Origin: Lates calcarifer | Lineage: Eukaryota > Chordata > Actinopteri > Centropomidae | Length of the DNA stretch: 64,000 nucleotides | Direction of reading: 5' to 3' | Assembly: GCF_001640805.2 (NCBI RefSeq) | Contig: NC_066853.1 | Coordinates: 20,235,242 to 20,299,241, forward strand | Shown here: positions 10,214 to 24,760 of the stretch, piece by piece | Layout of the letters: every line of letters begins with the position of its first letter | How positions within the stretch are numbered: the first letter of the stretch is position 1 | Position numbers and translations under genes: made by a program | Notes under the pieces: generated by a model | The model's input: only the letters and a program-made list of their open reading frames with translations | What the model was told of the DNA's origin: nothing | The model's database searches: none

Positions 10214-13200
10214 CTAGGGGACAACAAGAGAGTCATATCGTCAGCTGGGGCAGATAGCAACCTTTATAGTCAGTGCTATCTGTCAGCATGTGTGTCCTCA
10301 ACATCAACCTCATGAGCAAAGACAGAAAAGAGAGAGAAGAAGCCAAAAGATTGACAAGACAGCAAGGCCAAAGACACAGTGAGGTAACTGTCCCTTTAAG
10401 GGAAAGAGAGCAAAGACTGAGTTCAAGCTGTGGGAGGGACCTGCAACTCAGAAGCAGCTCAACAGTGTTTTAGGTCCCTCCCCCTACCAAACACTTTACA
10501 AACCACAAAAACACCACACATTCCACAATACTGTCTGTAGCAATACCTGTCTCTCACTCAGACACATTTTCTCAGTTTCAAGTTTAAACATAAACATGCA
10601 AAAACTCATTACCTGCTTATTACAGATTTCAGTTTTTACAGATTTAGTTACACAACAAACCAAAGAGTTCATTAGTATTGCTCACATTTGTTTTTAATCT
10701 ATTTTTGTGTGACCTGAAAGCACAGATGACAAGGCATTGACCACAGTTCTCAGCCATCTGTCTCAGTATCTACCAGTAAAGGGGGTACAAACAGCTTTCA
10801 ACTGAGCAGGGTTAAAGCTCAGCATTAAGAATGAAGGACACTTCTCAGCACATGAGGCTTCAGTCTGGGTTCAAGTCCATAGCTGCAAGCTGACGCCCTC
10901 TTGACACTGCCACCTGCCTGTGTCCATAACCTCGAGCTTCTGATTTTAACCTTTGCAACTACAGTGTGCTTCTCTCTGCATTGAAGAATTTGTGTGCAGT
11001 CTACAATCCAGTTGTATACAAGTTTTCTTTCTGACTATCCCTCAAAAGCTGCCTGTGCACAGATCATTAAACAGTTCTCCAGTATTTGCAGGTCTCAACA
11101 GGACCCTTCCACACCTGTTGCTGCCAAACAATAGTTGGTCAAAACAGTCATAACAGCCTGCTCAAAAACATCTAGCCCAGATATTCAGCCGGCATAATGC
11201 AGATCTTGTGTAAATATTTCCACTGGGTTCCATTTTTGGCTGATGACACAATCCCACCACTGCACACGGCATAGTCAGTCAGGTCAGCTGTCCCGCGCTA
11301 AGAACCATCTGTACCACTCACTCACCTTGACAGGTAATGGTAAACACAATGCTGCAATTAGTCATTAACTAACACCGGCTCAAGTCAGCACAGAGAGGTG
11401 CCTTGTTCGCTTGCTGAGGACTTCATCACTCATTAACTCAAACAGGGACAGTCAGACATCACTCCTGTTGACAAAGTGTGACTCACTTGCTTTGTGCAAC
11501 ACAAAGAGGAGGCAGATTAATCGTGTGGTGAGACGCTGACCTTCGAGTGGAAGAATAGATAGGTCTATCTGAGGTGAATAGCAGTCTTGTAGATATGAAG
11601 GAGACTCCCAGTCATGTCTGCTGTATTTGACATGATCAACAAGGTAACAGGTAGGAAGGCATGGAAGTGTCTAGCAAATGTTGTGTCTCCCTAGAACATT
11701 ATGTAAACCTACCATTATCCCCACTCCTTGTCATGTGTACAGAGCCTATATTTAAGCAATCAGCCACAAGGAACATTACAGTGTCTTTAGAACAGCAAAC
11801 AGCTATAGCCTCTTTCAGACTGAGTGAATTTTAGGTTTCTGTAAATAAATGTAAGGTGGTAATACACTTATTACAGCTATTCAAATCAATCCACCCTTAA
11901 TGAGCATTACAAGACGAAATAAATGTTGCTTCTTGACCTTCTGCAGTAGTTGCTAGACAAGATGCTGGCGTGACTAGCCATTTTTAGTTGGCATATTAAT
12001 GTTTAACTGAACTGTTATGTGGTCACAGTTCTCAAACAAAGCAGGTTTCCCTATTCACGCCAAGAAACTATATTTGTGCAGAGCTGTTTACAGGCTTCAA
12101 AAATTATTTTATTTGGAAGAATGTCAAGACCCAATTTGTGTTACAAAATCTGGAGAAAAATGTCTCAGCGCATTGCAGACAGGAGAGACAGGAGAACACA
12201 AACTATAAAACATAATGAGTTTATTTTAGATTAGACCTGTGACATGGTCTGGTTTAAGATGAAAAAATTTGAGAATACAAACAATTAACTTGAGTAAACA
12301 ATTTAAATATTTTGAGGGTAAACATTATTCATTTGAGTCCTAAAATCACTTGTCACACCTTGATTACACACAGTTGATCTCCATTCTATTCTTATTATGC
12401 AACTTCTTAAAATAACTGGTTGCACCAGTGATGACTGAGGTGTGTTCTAGTAAGGAGTGCAAACTCCTGTAGATCAATTTGTTTTCACTTTTAAACTGAG
12501 AATAACCATTAAATACTTTTATAGGTAGGGAACTAGAAATTTAACAGCAGCACAGGATAAATCTGACCTGTATGTAGTACCATCAGTTCTCAATTTCGTT
12601 TACAAAAAGGCGTTGATTCATCAGACACACCTGGAGTACCACGACTTAACTTAATAGATGTGATCTGCATTCATTATATCCTGACCTCAACACACGAACA
12701 TAACAAGACATTTAACAGCTTGAGAAATGATTAGTACTTAATTATGATGACATTTGAATGATGAATTAAATCAAATCAACCTAGGTGCTGTGCAATTAGT
12801 TTGCAATAAAAATCAAGGTTGTAAAATCAAAGTTAATGTCCCTTAAGGGAAGTGCTCTCAATCTCCCTCCCCCCTTATCCATTCAAACTGTTTCTGCCAA
12901 AGCAGGTTTGAACATTCATTTTCAGTCTGGCTTTTGTGTTCATGTTGACAAGGTTGCAGCTCTCCATCTGGCCTCACAGGCTGTAGCTTTTCTTATCAAA
13001 CAAAGTCTCCTGTAGTTCTCTTCTAATAGTTTCACAAATTGTCAAGGGCAAAAAATGCTGCTCTTGTGCATTTGTTTTTGCAGGTCCAAAATGCTAATTG
13101 CACTTTTTCACCAGAAAGGAATAAAGTCAACCGACCAACATTAGATGGGACATTAAAATTCTTTGAGCATTTCAGGGATTCATAGCCGAATGGTTAGGGT

Positions 13201-16200
13201 GCATACCATGTGGGCCCTAGTGGTCTGAGCAGGCGGACCCCGGTTCGACTCCCGATCTGGCTGGACCTTTACTGCATGTCATTCCCCACTCTCTCCCTGT
13301 TTCCTGTCTCTCTCACTATTCTATAAATAGTTTTGGTATTTATTCTATAAATACAAGCAAAAAAAAAAATATAAATAAAAAAATACATGTTGAAAAGGAA
13401 GTGGGAAGACATAATGGATGGAAGGACGGATAGATGAAACCTAATTAAGACCTAAGTCTTACTGTGCAAGAGAGCATGTGGACACTGTTTGGAAACGTCC
13501 AAACACCAGCTTAGCTTGTTATGTGAAGGGCACTGGCTCTTGTGAGTAATCACACATACCTGATGTGTACAGAGACTGACTAATCAAGACCATGGCGTCA
13601 CCCATACTGACTAACAGCTGACCAATTACTGAGAAAACACATTAAAAAAGAAACCATGTTAATCATTTATCACTCTGCTAAAAGCTTAAAAAATAATTAC
13701 AGCAAAAGCAGGATGACATTTGACTCTTGGATTTACTCAAATGTACATTGCTCAGTAAATAACAACATCCTGACCTGCAAGCTGCCAGTAGCTAAATAAA
13801 AACAAGCATGTAATGATAAGGTGAGAATAGATGAGTACAGGACTGGAAAGTATCTTGTTGGTTCTTGGTAACTGGTGTAACAAGGAGAGGACTCTGGACA
13901 GGAACAGACCTGAGCCCGCTGTCAGTCCACTGTAGTGATAGTTTGCAAATGCTGACAAACAGGCATTACAGAAGAGATCTATCACTGCGATGTGAAAGGC
14001 TACCTAAAAAGTGATGATGCTGTGTTTAAAGAGAGATCAGGGGCCTGTCATTAATAGCCATTTGGCTAACTGAGTAAAACCTAGACCTCCTTAAAACTGA
14101 CACATAACCTGAAGAAAAGAGAATTGCTCTGGGTTTTTATGCAACATGAAGCCCAGTGTTTTCTACCAACAGTGTACTACTGCTGTGAAAACTGTGCTCT
14201 TAGCTAAAACTAAAGTAGTCTAATGCAACAGTGTGGCAATAAATCCTACCATCAAGAAGGTTACAATGTTCAGTCTCTGTTGAACCTGTTTTAAAAAGGT
14301 GTTGATTAAATTTTATGTTAACAGTGCATCATAGTGTAATATTTAATCTACCCTCAGTGAAATACTACAAACACCTCCCAGGTTTGATCCCTACAGCAGC
14401 AAATATTTGAACTGGCAGCCGAGAGACACAGACACTGATGGCCTGCTTACTTCTTCTAACTAACCCTGACAAGGAACAGCTTCGTGCCTTAATGTAATGC
14501 CTGTATGTTCCACAGCTGCCTGGACTGTACAGCAGGTGCACAACAAAAGATATGGAAAGAAAAACAGTTGCCAACTCACTTAAATTTCCCAGCATGCCTC
14601 ACACCACTACTGAACTGAACATTTTTCACCACCAAAGGCGTAATGTCAAGGTGGAGCCAATTCTAAAAATAAGATGTCTCCAACTGAGGCGGGAGAGATA
14701 ATGGCTGTTTGCTAGGATCAAATGGTATCAAAGAAGCTGGTGCCTTTGGTTGCAACAAAAAAGTTATTGTCCTACACCAAGCACGGCAAGGTGTGTACAG
14801 CTAAGAGACATGCAAGCCATACAAATCTTATTCATGATAACTTATTACTGTTACTGTTCACGGTGTACACAATGTGTATCAAAATTCAGCCTAACTGACA
14901 CCTGTGGGGAACTTTTTCTATATGTCCAAATGTGCATTCACATTTTGATACTGAGTGAAACATAATGATCCATAGTCTTCAGTGTCTCAGTCATAGCTCC
15001 ATTAACTCTAAATCTCTGCTGGTATGGTTTTGCAATATTGGCATATCCACCACCAGTCACTGTTAGCTTTCTCAGTTCTCTGTTGACTTATAGCAGCAGT
15101 AGAAACAGCAGCTCATTTTTGCCTTATGTGCAATCTGCTCAGCAGTGTGTTGTGGTCCATAAAAAGTGTATGTGTATTGTGGACAAATTAACATGTTGCT
15201 GTCCATTACTAACCTTCCTCTTAAGGACACACAAACAGGGGAGCCAGTGTAAAACTAAAAACAAAAATACAGTATGTGGGCTGGAATTATTATTTTCATG
15301 CCCTGGTGTACATTATTTTTTCATACTTACTTCTTTCAAGGTCCAATAAGTATGAGAGACTCTTATTAAGTCCTTAATGAAACATGCTGCTGAAGGTGCT
15401 CCTGTGAAAGCAGATAGGTATAATATTTATGCAAAGGTTAGCTATTATCCAATCAACAAATGTGTTTGGGCATAAAATGTTCTCCATCTCCCTTTTCTCA
15501 TTTGACATTTTCACAAGTTGTTTGGGAAACAAATTCAATTTGACAGCTGGAGCTTGTCCAGCTACGCCCAATCACTGCTCCAAACAAATTAAGGAAATAA
15601 TTCAATGAGTTTTAAAATCCATAGCACATGGACTTAAAGTATAAAGAAGATTCATTTAGGGCCACGATAAGTACATATACACACAAAGCAGGCCAACACA
15701 CATAAACACACGCCCTTGCATTCCTACAACATTGATGGAAACAAATGTTGGTATTCTGAGTCAGGTGTAGAGCTATGATGAATGATGATGATTTAAATTA
15801 ATCTACCAAAGGCTATTTGCCTTTGATTGTGGGAAATACTGGTGTTCTGGTCATTTTTTTCAGCAGACCATCCAGGGATGTTGTAATCTAAAACTCAAGG
15901 GGGATTTGATTTCCAAATTTCGGAACAATAGCAGTACAACAACTGTAATACAGGTCAGAATTTATAACTGCTGTGTGTGTGCACATGCATGTGTGTGTCA
16001 GTTTGCCTACGGTAAGAGGTTGAGCTCCTATTTAGTCCCAGTGGGTCACACAGTACTCTGTATTTTTAGAGCGAGCTGGTATTAATAGACCCAGAGAGCC
16101 CTGAGAAGTCAGGGCCAACAGTGAGAACAAAATACGAAGCCAAGTCCAAAACACAGATGCCACAGTGCTGCTCTGTGGATCAACACCAGTAAACACTGAG

Positions 16201-19200
16201 GCCAAAGTGTTTAACAGTACTGATGAATGAATAATGTGTATGACGCAGGAGTTCGCACAGTTACACAGAGACGCACAGTTGAGACTTTTTTTTGACATTA
16301 GCTGGTTAACAAACTACATTTGTACATGGCGCCAGTCGAAAAGCAACCTCAGAGAAGGAAAATTAGTTAAATGTGCTTGGCCACTCTGGGCTCTGACTTA
16401 GGACAAGGCCATTGCTAACACAACATGTATGACTGTTAACAAAATAAATCCTCTGTGAAGGACTAATGGAAGTTAAAACTTGTCCTTGAAGGGTCCAAGT
16501 TTTTATTTAGAAAAATGGAGATCTAATGGCACAGCCACTTCAAATATGCATGTCGGGTTTATCAAAGGACATTTGTTATTTGGGAGTTCAGGTTGTGCAA
16601 TGATTTGTCTCAAGTCTGACACTGCTGGGAGCACTGTAGGAATGTTAAATGATTTCTCAAAAGAGGCAGTGGACAAATAACTGATGAGAGACAATCATCA
16701 CCATAAGACATGTTTTTAAAGGTCTAGTCCAACCCAATCAAAATATTTCCGAGTAAGGATGCAAATTTGCTCATTTAAGCCCTTTCTGATGTCTGGCACT
16801 GTTTTCCTGAAATGTCTTTTGTCCTCACTGCAAATGAGCTCTCACTACCTAAGGCATAGTTTCCACTCAACCTCATCGTCAATATGCTCAAAATATTTCC
16901 ACACTTCATCTGAATGTCTAACCGACATCCTCCTGAATGACTGCGCACATACATTGTAATTCCAAGAAAACTAAATAAATAAACAAAACAGTGATGGGGC
17001 ATGCTCTGCAAAAAAATGCTGTTGAAACCAGTGGTTTTTAAAGTGATGACAAAGTCCCTGGTTCTGTGTTGCATTTTCAAGAAGAACTCACTCAGGGCTT
17101 ACAGAAAGCAATCATAAGCTGCAAAAACACTTCTCTAAAACTAATTTTGCAGTCGAAACGATGTTGTATTTTAAGACTTTAGGTGGCTGACAATTTTCCA
17201 CTTGCCACAAATTCAATTAGATTAATGTAACACATATCAAGCATTACAGTAAACATGTTTTTCACTGTGAATTTTTGTTTGTGCTTTGAACTACCTAAAA
17301 AAAAGTCAACATACAGCTCTACTATATCACAACCTGCTAAAAACAAATAATACAAAACACCTATGATGGGCTTTTGCTCGCCTGCTGTTATGTCACACTC
17401 TGTAATGTGGGTTATGTGGCTGGTGTAATGACTCCCTTTATGTCCACACACAAAGGTTTCAAACAAGCCCAAAATTGTCACCCTTATCACCACTGACCAC
17501 TTTCAACTGAGTTAGAAGTAACTGCATATTTCACAGAGTTTCTGGCTAGTGACTGCACCTGTGGTCCTTCTTTAATAAATTAATCAACTCTAAAGTGGAC
17601 TGTGGCAAATTTTAGGAAATGTGATGTGACACAAGCAGCTTTCAACTCTTTTATGTAGAACACAGAAATAACCTTCCTACCCCATGATCACACTGAAGCT
17701 GCTGTTAGGTAACAGTTCGATTGGGATGCACTGTGATAATGTGGGATAAAGTGGAATAAAATTGGGGAGGGAAAAGCTACGCATTGGGTCCTTCTCCAAA
17801 TTGTCTCGGCCTCGCTAACATAAAAATGTGTTTTTAGTCTCTGGTTGGACCGCTTGGTATCTTACTTTTGAAATTTCCAAAGCTACTATTTGCAGCAGTG
17901 CAGATGAACACATACCAACAGCTGAACCTACAACCCTTCATCGTACAAAGCTAACAAATATGTCAGAGGACTAGCAACTTAAGGACACAACTGACACTGA
18001 AGAAAGGATTCTCAGTTTCTCGGTAGCAACACAGAAAACAAAGCTAAGACTAGTCAATTGTTGGTATAAGGAATTTAATTTAGATTAGATCCAGTGGACA
18101 GAAAATACAGCAGAGTACTGTTACTGTCTCACGTGGTTCAAATTCCACTGCAGCATATTTAAGAAGTGCGCTCGAGTGCGACGTAAAACTATAAAACTCT
18201 GATTTGAAATCTATAGAGAGTTGCTCTTGACTGAATTAAAATCACTGCACTACATGTCTGAGAGGAAAAAAAACACAAAGTTTGAAATTTAAGGCAAACA
18301 CAGAATGGTTCTGTCAGCTACCCTTCTGTTGTTGGAACGGAATTGATTTGCAAGCCATGCAACTTTAGAAAAATCAACAAGGATGATGACAGGCGAGCAC
18401 TGCAAGGTTTAAAGATGTTGAATCAGCCATCAAGCCCCTGCCAACTTTCACTCAAGGAAAACCAACTGGGACCAATAGTGTGAAACTGCTTCCAAGTGAC
18501 AACCATCAGGACATTCTGAGTGATTATTGGTGCCAGCACCCAATAAATTACAGCCTTTAAACTCTCTTTGATGAATGAAGTTTCTGATTTTTCATGCCTC
18601 TGTTGGAATCAAAACCAATGTTAAGGAAGAATATTTCACTCATGAGTCTCTCACAATGTGACCACTGAAAGGTCACTTAATTGGAAAGCACCAACGATCC
18701 ATGTCTGATAATATAGCAACCGACTCCAGGTTAGGAACTCAGAAACTATGACCCATCTTGGAGAAATGGTTTGATATTGATGCAGCCAGTGTGAAAGCTT
18801 TCTGCACAGAGGCAAAGGATTCAAAACTCATAACTTTTAAGTAGGAGAAGACTATATTTGTAAGCTGTCAGAGGCTGTAGGCAAGAAAGGACATAACTGG
18901 AACTTGTTCAAAAGTCTTGCTGGAGGAAAAAAATAGAAAGTGCACTGCATGTTTGGCATTTTTTGGTCAGAGCACTCCAGTGGGTCTACTAAGAGTATAA
19001 CAGGCAGGGAAACCCTGTTTATGGATTATTGACCACATTCATCCCTGTAGCCGTATCTTTTTCTTGCTCTTTATAGTTCTTGCCATAACACTTTTCCTCT
19101 GTCCTTCCTTCAATCATTTGCTTGTTCTTCTCTCCCAACATCCAGTTTGTTTTTCTGCAGCACTGGTGTTGTGGGAATGTATTAGTCTACAAGCATAACA

Positions 19201-22200
19201 AGAGGTTACTGCAGGTCACCATCCATTTGAACAAACATCTAAAAATGAGAGGGTTTTGAGTTAGTCCAAAAATCTATCATGTTTAACCTTTGACCACAAA
19301 AAAAAGGAGTATTTTTACTTTTGGGAGTTAATCCAGACACTGTTTACAAGTCTGTGATCTACATAGCTGCCTTCTCTGTACTCACAATTCTCAGTCTGCT
19401 CATAGAACTTGTTGGGGGTAAACCGCAGTGCATTGTGGGACAGTACACAGGTGACAGCCAAAAAATGAAATCTGCACACTAGGGGGGTTGTGGCAGGTTG
19501 CTGTGGCAACAAAACATGTCACGGGGCTGAGTAAATATAGGCTAACCAGTAAGCAATGTGCAGAGAGAAGGGCCTGCAACAGAGGAAAGGCCACAGAGAG
19601 AGGAAAAAAAAGAAAACTCAGACATTTGTGAGGATCTCAAAGCATCTTTTGATATAGCAGGCCTCTCTGAACAGTAGCAACAAAAGAGATGTCCTGAGAT
19701 GCACCTTAGTTTTTTACACCACGGGAAAACATTATGAACCACACAAAAAGTAGTGAGTTAAGCAGAGGAGGGAAAAATATATTTCAGGTAAAAATTAAGT
19801 TATTCACTGAAGCCATGAACAATTGTGATTTATATGTGCTTTAAAATGGATTCTGCACATATTTGTGACATATGTGTTCTGGACAAGACAGACTGGAGGA
19901 ATTTCGCTGAAGGCATGGAAATATGGGTAATTTACACAGGATATGTTGACTACTCCAGACAAAGAACAGATGAAGACCTCTGCAACAGGCTGGAAATTAA
20001 GTGGTGAGATGCCTGTGGGCACCTAGTTCATGGTTTTGCCTCAGCTCAGGGACAGAGAAGTACTGGGCTCATTTTGTACAGAGGGTCAAGGGTTGTATCC
20101 TCTCCAACACATTCTGGGATGAAAGCCAACTAGAGCAAGGAAAAAGATCAAACTGCAGCTTTATTACAGGCAGAAGGCAGGCATTACGGCACTGAAGCAT
20201 GTTGGGAGGAAAAAAAAAAGTCTGATGGACAGAAGCTATTCATACACACCTCCCAGTCTGCTAAGGGGAGGATTACCAGTCTGTCCATTCAGATACAGTG
20301 TCTTAGTTTTTGCTGTAGGTTAGAGATCATAGTCATTAAAAATTATCGCAAGAATGGAACCCAAGCATAGTTTATCATACAACATATTTTTACATCTGAC
20401 CGTTTTTTTCAGATTAGGTGAATTAACAAAGCAGAACTAAAAGTGTAACTGTTGTTCCCCTGGATAGCATTAGGGGTTGTACACAGCAACTTATTCCCAA
20501 AACAACACTGAACTAACCATAAACAGTGGCCAACAATGTAGGTCTAAAAATAATCTGACCTTAACTTACATAACTTTTGCCATTTTTGGAACAGAGGAAC
20601 TACAGTGAGAGAAATGTCAAAACTGACATCACAATGAGTTTTAGCTTATCTTAACTAAATAACAAGTGGTGAAGGTATAGTAGAAGTAGAGAGGTCAGTG
20701 TCGTAGGCTGAGTCAGTGATGCAACACAAGAGAAACCTGTGATGAAAAAGAGACGAAAGAAAGCCAAGAGGAAAATTCACCTGGATTACAGGCAAACTGG
20801 TAATTACTGGGATGGATATAAACAAGGTGGGGAAATTACCTCCAGATCATCAGAGTGTTTGCACATGTTTAGCCTGTGCTGGCTAATTCACAGCATCTAC
20901 TCTGGCAGACCCTTTGTAATGTAACTGCCCTTAAACTGCAAGTGATGTCTTTTCTTAAAACACATTACTTACGTAAAATAGTACATAGTACAATAATGCA
21001 TACCCACTGTAAATAACAGTATTATTACAAAAGCATAGGACAAGAAAGCCAAAGAGGACACAAGTGCTGATAAATGCAGCATCTGGAAAAAGAATCCCAC
21101 AGCCTGTTTGTGCATTCATATGTAATACAATTTGCAATGCACAGCTTAGAGGGAACAATGGTATACACTGTTACAGCCATGCTGAGCTCCATGAGACCCT
21201 CACAAAATAAAATACTATTGTGCATTCATATAGCAGGCAGCAGGAGTCAAACAAGCATCCACCAAGTTTTGCATCCACATACCAGCAAGTCACTTGGCAA
21301 TTTTCCGCACTCAATGCATAAATTAAAAATATTATTTAGTGGTTCTCCAACAACACTCAACTCCCACAGTGCTTTGGTGATGAGAGGCAGAGTATTTCAA
21401 ATTAAACTGGTGTCAAACACAAATTCTACAAAACCTGAACAAAGCCCACCCCTTCATCTAAAGTGAATGTGGCAGTTTCTTCGTTAAAAGCATTTTGGCC
21501 CTGCTAAGGGTTATATGAATGGAACTGTGAGATGCTCAATTCAAAACCCTAAGAAATAGCATTGAATCTGGGGCCTTAACATTATTTGTAAAATATAAAT
21601 ATCTGCATCTGAAGAAGTTTCGTAATTGATGATACTACTAGCCAAAGACAACATACTGTACCATTATCAAATGCTGCTTGATAAATCTGTAGCAGCTTTA
21701 AGCTTATCAGTCTGATCAGTTTGAGCATGTGCAATAAATACATAAAATTTTGTTTTTAATATAAAGTGGTGATAATCCAGCTGACATCTTGCCATTTCAA
21801 ATACTCGAATTTTGAAACAAATATTATTGAGATGTTAAAGTAAAAATGTCAATTTATCAGTTGGTCATTTGACAGAAAATTATTTTTAAAACTATTTTAA
21901 TGATCAGGTCCAGCTCTTGATTATGCAGATTTGGTGCTTTTCTCTCTTTTATATCACTGTAAACTGAATATCACACAGACCCAGGAGGCAGGATGATGGA
22001 GTCAAAACATAGCAAGACTCCTCTCCTTGTAACTGTAATTATGTGTGATACACTTAACTGTATTCTTTACTAAATCAGACATTTTCGAGTATTTACATCA
22101 GTTTGGAATACATGAAGAAATATCCTAATAAAATTCACTGAGAATTAATTTGTTACATGAGGCATTCCAAGCATAAGCACTGACAAACAGAGGAGAACAT

Positions 22201-24478
22201 CTGCACCCATGGAACTGTGTACAGTATCTGAGGGTTAAATCCTGTTACTAGCTCAGATTACATCCTCGCTTCTACCAAGCAGCACCACAGTTTGGACCAA
22301 GACCAGGACTTGCATGTTCACAAGGTCTGAGTGGGATTCAGATGGCATTGTTCTCACCTGACTGTACAAACTAAAGTTAAAGAGTCTGAATACACTGCTC
22401 TGAGTATACCTGGTGTGACTAAATGTATTAATGCAATTTAAAAGGTTGAGGACCAGTATCAGTGACGACAGAAACTCTATGCAAAACTATGCAAAAGACA
22501 AGCACATAGAAAGGCACAGAACCACAACAGACACTGTGACATTAGTGTGAACCAGAGTGCAAGTGTCATACAAAATGCTTAGCTCAAACTCCTTCTATTT
22601 AGGGATAAGAATGAGGCCTCGTGTTTTTCACTTGTCCAGTACCTAAGTGTCGTAGTGTATTCTGTCCTGTGGAAACGTTCTCAATATCACATTATTCTTT
22701 CATAGCGCACCTTAGCAGTCGTCCCTGTAACTCACCCCAAAGTTCTCAGATCACCTAACCAGATAAGAAACACTTTGTCAGCAGCTCACCAAATCTGTCT
22801 CTGCTTGCACAGTCTGTGTGGACATGCAGTGGCTGCCACATGCTCATTCATTCAAATCCACTCTAGACAAAATAAGAGAGGCAAGAAATAGACTTTTAGA
22901 TACATAAGCCATCTCACTGTTACAATAGGGCTGCTTCATCATCACCTACTCTGTCATTTATTTTATTCAAACCACGCATATACAAGTGTGGTCAATTACT
23001 TACTAAAATATCCAGTTTGTCAAATGCTTAGATGGACTAAAAACTAAATAATATTTGGTCTATTAAGCCTTGACACACTAGATTAATTGATTCACACAAA
23101 GTTTCCATCATTAGCCACTACAACCTCATTTAAAGGGGCCCATGAGGACAAAATACACACAAAAACAAAGACGCAAAATAAGACATGCTTGCACAAAGGC
23201 CTACAGGGTAGGCAGTGTACTGTCCTAAAAAAAAGGCAGATAAGAAAAAGATACTCTTAACTAAAAGATGAGGGGGATATTTCACTTCCAGTGGAAAGCA
23301 ACGCACAGTGTACTGTAGCCCTGAAAGACAATTCAGATCAAGTTGCAAACTCTGTTAGGCGCTATATATAGCTCACCAGGATATTGTAGATACACACACA
23401 GCATGAAGCGCCTGTGCACACACACGGAAAGGCAGTGTACCAAAAGAGAAAAGCTGTAGTATCTCTTCCTGTGAGCAGGTTTAAGTGCAGCATTATCACA
23501 CCATATTCAACAGGCTGAACTAGCAGGGTCATTGGTTGTCTTGAGTTTACTGACAGAGAGATCACAGACACAAAGAAAGGGGGGTAGGGGGGACTTTGCC
23601 TTAAACATTCAAACCACACCACTTTTTAAAGGCTGTATGACAGCATTAGGCTATAAAATTATTAACTACTAAGTCTAATAGTGGTACTAAAATATTTAAT
23701 GAGAATGAACATTTTAGTTGTAGCTTTGACGCCCATCTACATGGTCCGCTTGTCTGTGTAACTGAATCACATCGGGACAGGAAATGCCCACTAAAATATT
23801 TTGAAGTAACATGGATACAATTTTTATCTACATTAAGGCAACGCTGACCATGGTAACTGTGGCAGACAGTGTTAAGCAGCGGCAGTATTAACAGCATGTT
23901 GGTCTCCACATGCCCACGCTGAGTCTGTGTTGAAGTGACAGGTATCGTTACGCAGCCTGTCACCTACTGAACACGGTTTAGCTGTTTAGCTCAAAACCTT
24001 TCAAATGCTGCTTTGGCTGAGTCTGTCAGATTAGCTAGCTGATAAGCTAATATTAGTAATATGCACATCTGGATTGAAATGTTCTTATCGGCAAACTGGG
24101 AAGGTTAAAACGTGAAGTTGAGCAAGCACCGCATTGTTGTTAGGAGAATTTGAGGACACATGCCCCTGATGTGAACCCCAGCGCTCATGAGTGGAGACTT
24201 GCTGCGCCAGCCAGGTCCAGGGGCTAACTTAGCATGCTAATTCATGTCTCCGCTAGGCTACTCGCTTGTAAGCGACGCTGCCGTAGCACACATCTGCAAG
24301 CGAACCAATGCTAGCTAACGGGATTTGAACTTTGTTATTGGCTTGCTAGCGACCCGAAGACTTCATAAAAAAGCAGAGAAAGTTATCCGAGTCCATACAT
24401 AAAGAAGACAGCTCCGAAATACGTGAACAGCTAGCATGCTTCGATAGTGACAATGTTTTGAAATGCTGTGTACTCTAC
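10214..24478 (-). other. bcl9l: bcl9l intron 1, about 14 kb
   Basis: Long AT-rich intron. The one clear element is a tRNA-derived SINE at about 13175-13385. A 12-base perfect palindrome (TCCCTTAAGGGA) lies at 12839-12850. No open frame looks coding. The first-intron position and length make regulatory elements likely, but none can be named from the sequence. Confidence 0.55.
13175..13385 (+). repeat. tRNA-derived SINE
   Basis: It has a tRNA-like head with an A box (TAGCCGAATGGTTAGGG, 13183-13199) and a B box (GGTTCGACTCC, 13242-13252), the split internal promoter of RNA polymerase III. A non-tRNA body follows (GCATGTCATTCCCCACTCTC, then a CCTGTTTCCTGTCTCTCTC tract). It ends in an A-rich tail with TAAA units at 13358-13385. 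The layout is that of a teleost tRNA SINE. It is not a functional tRNA, because the anticodon arm and acceptor pairing are not intact. Confidence 0.85.
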
Positions 24479-24760
24479 CCCATTTGGCTGGTGTCTGAGA
24501 TCAGAAGAGGCCGATGTCAGGACTGACGGCCAGTCGACATTCCCCGGAGTGGCCGCCGCCACCGCTTGCTCCGCTCGCCGTACCACTGCGCAAGATGGTC
24601 CCGATCCCGATGTTTGATAAGAAAGGAGCTGGTGCAGTTTTGACGGAGATGAAGATGGTGATAAATAACACGGCGTGTCTAGGTTGAAGTTTCGGTTGAA
24701 ATCAGAGGACGTGTCACCTTGCAGCGGTTCATGACTCCCACTATTCAAGATGTAGAAGGG
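24479..24760 (-). promoter_or_regulatory. bcl9l: probable bcl9l first exon and CpG-rich promoter
   Basis: CpG-dense sequence, unlike the AT-rich flanks, peaks at about 24520-24620. On the minus strand it ends at a donor-like AATGGG|GTAGAG at 24479. A minus-strand open frame without a good family match crosses the block, so I read it as 5'UTR. The ATG at 24732 is followed by an early in-frame stop. The exact transcription start is not visible. No TATA box is evident, as expected for a CpG promoter. Confidence 0.5.

Noticed and set aside
13175..13260. tRNA gene
   Set aside because: The A and B boxes are present, but the stems do not form a proper cloverleaf, and a SINE body and A-rich tail follow.
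24431..24748. 106-residue minus-strand frame over the CpG block, as an N-terminal coding exon of bcl9l
   Set aside because: The frame starts at a TTG, and its ATG at 24732 lies in another frame that stops soon. There is no family similarity. Treated as 5'UTR.
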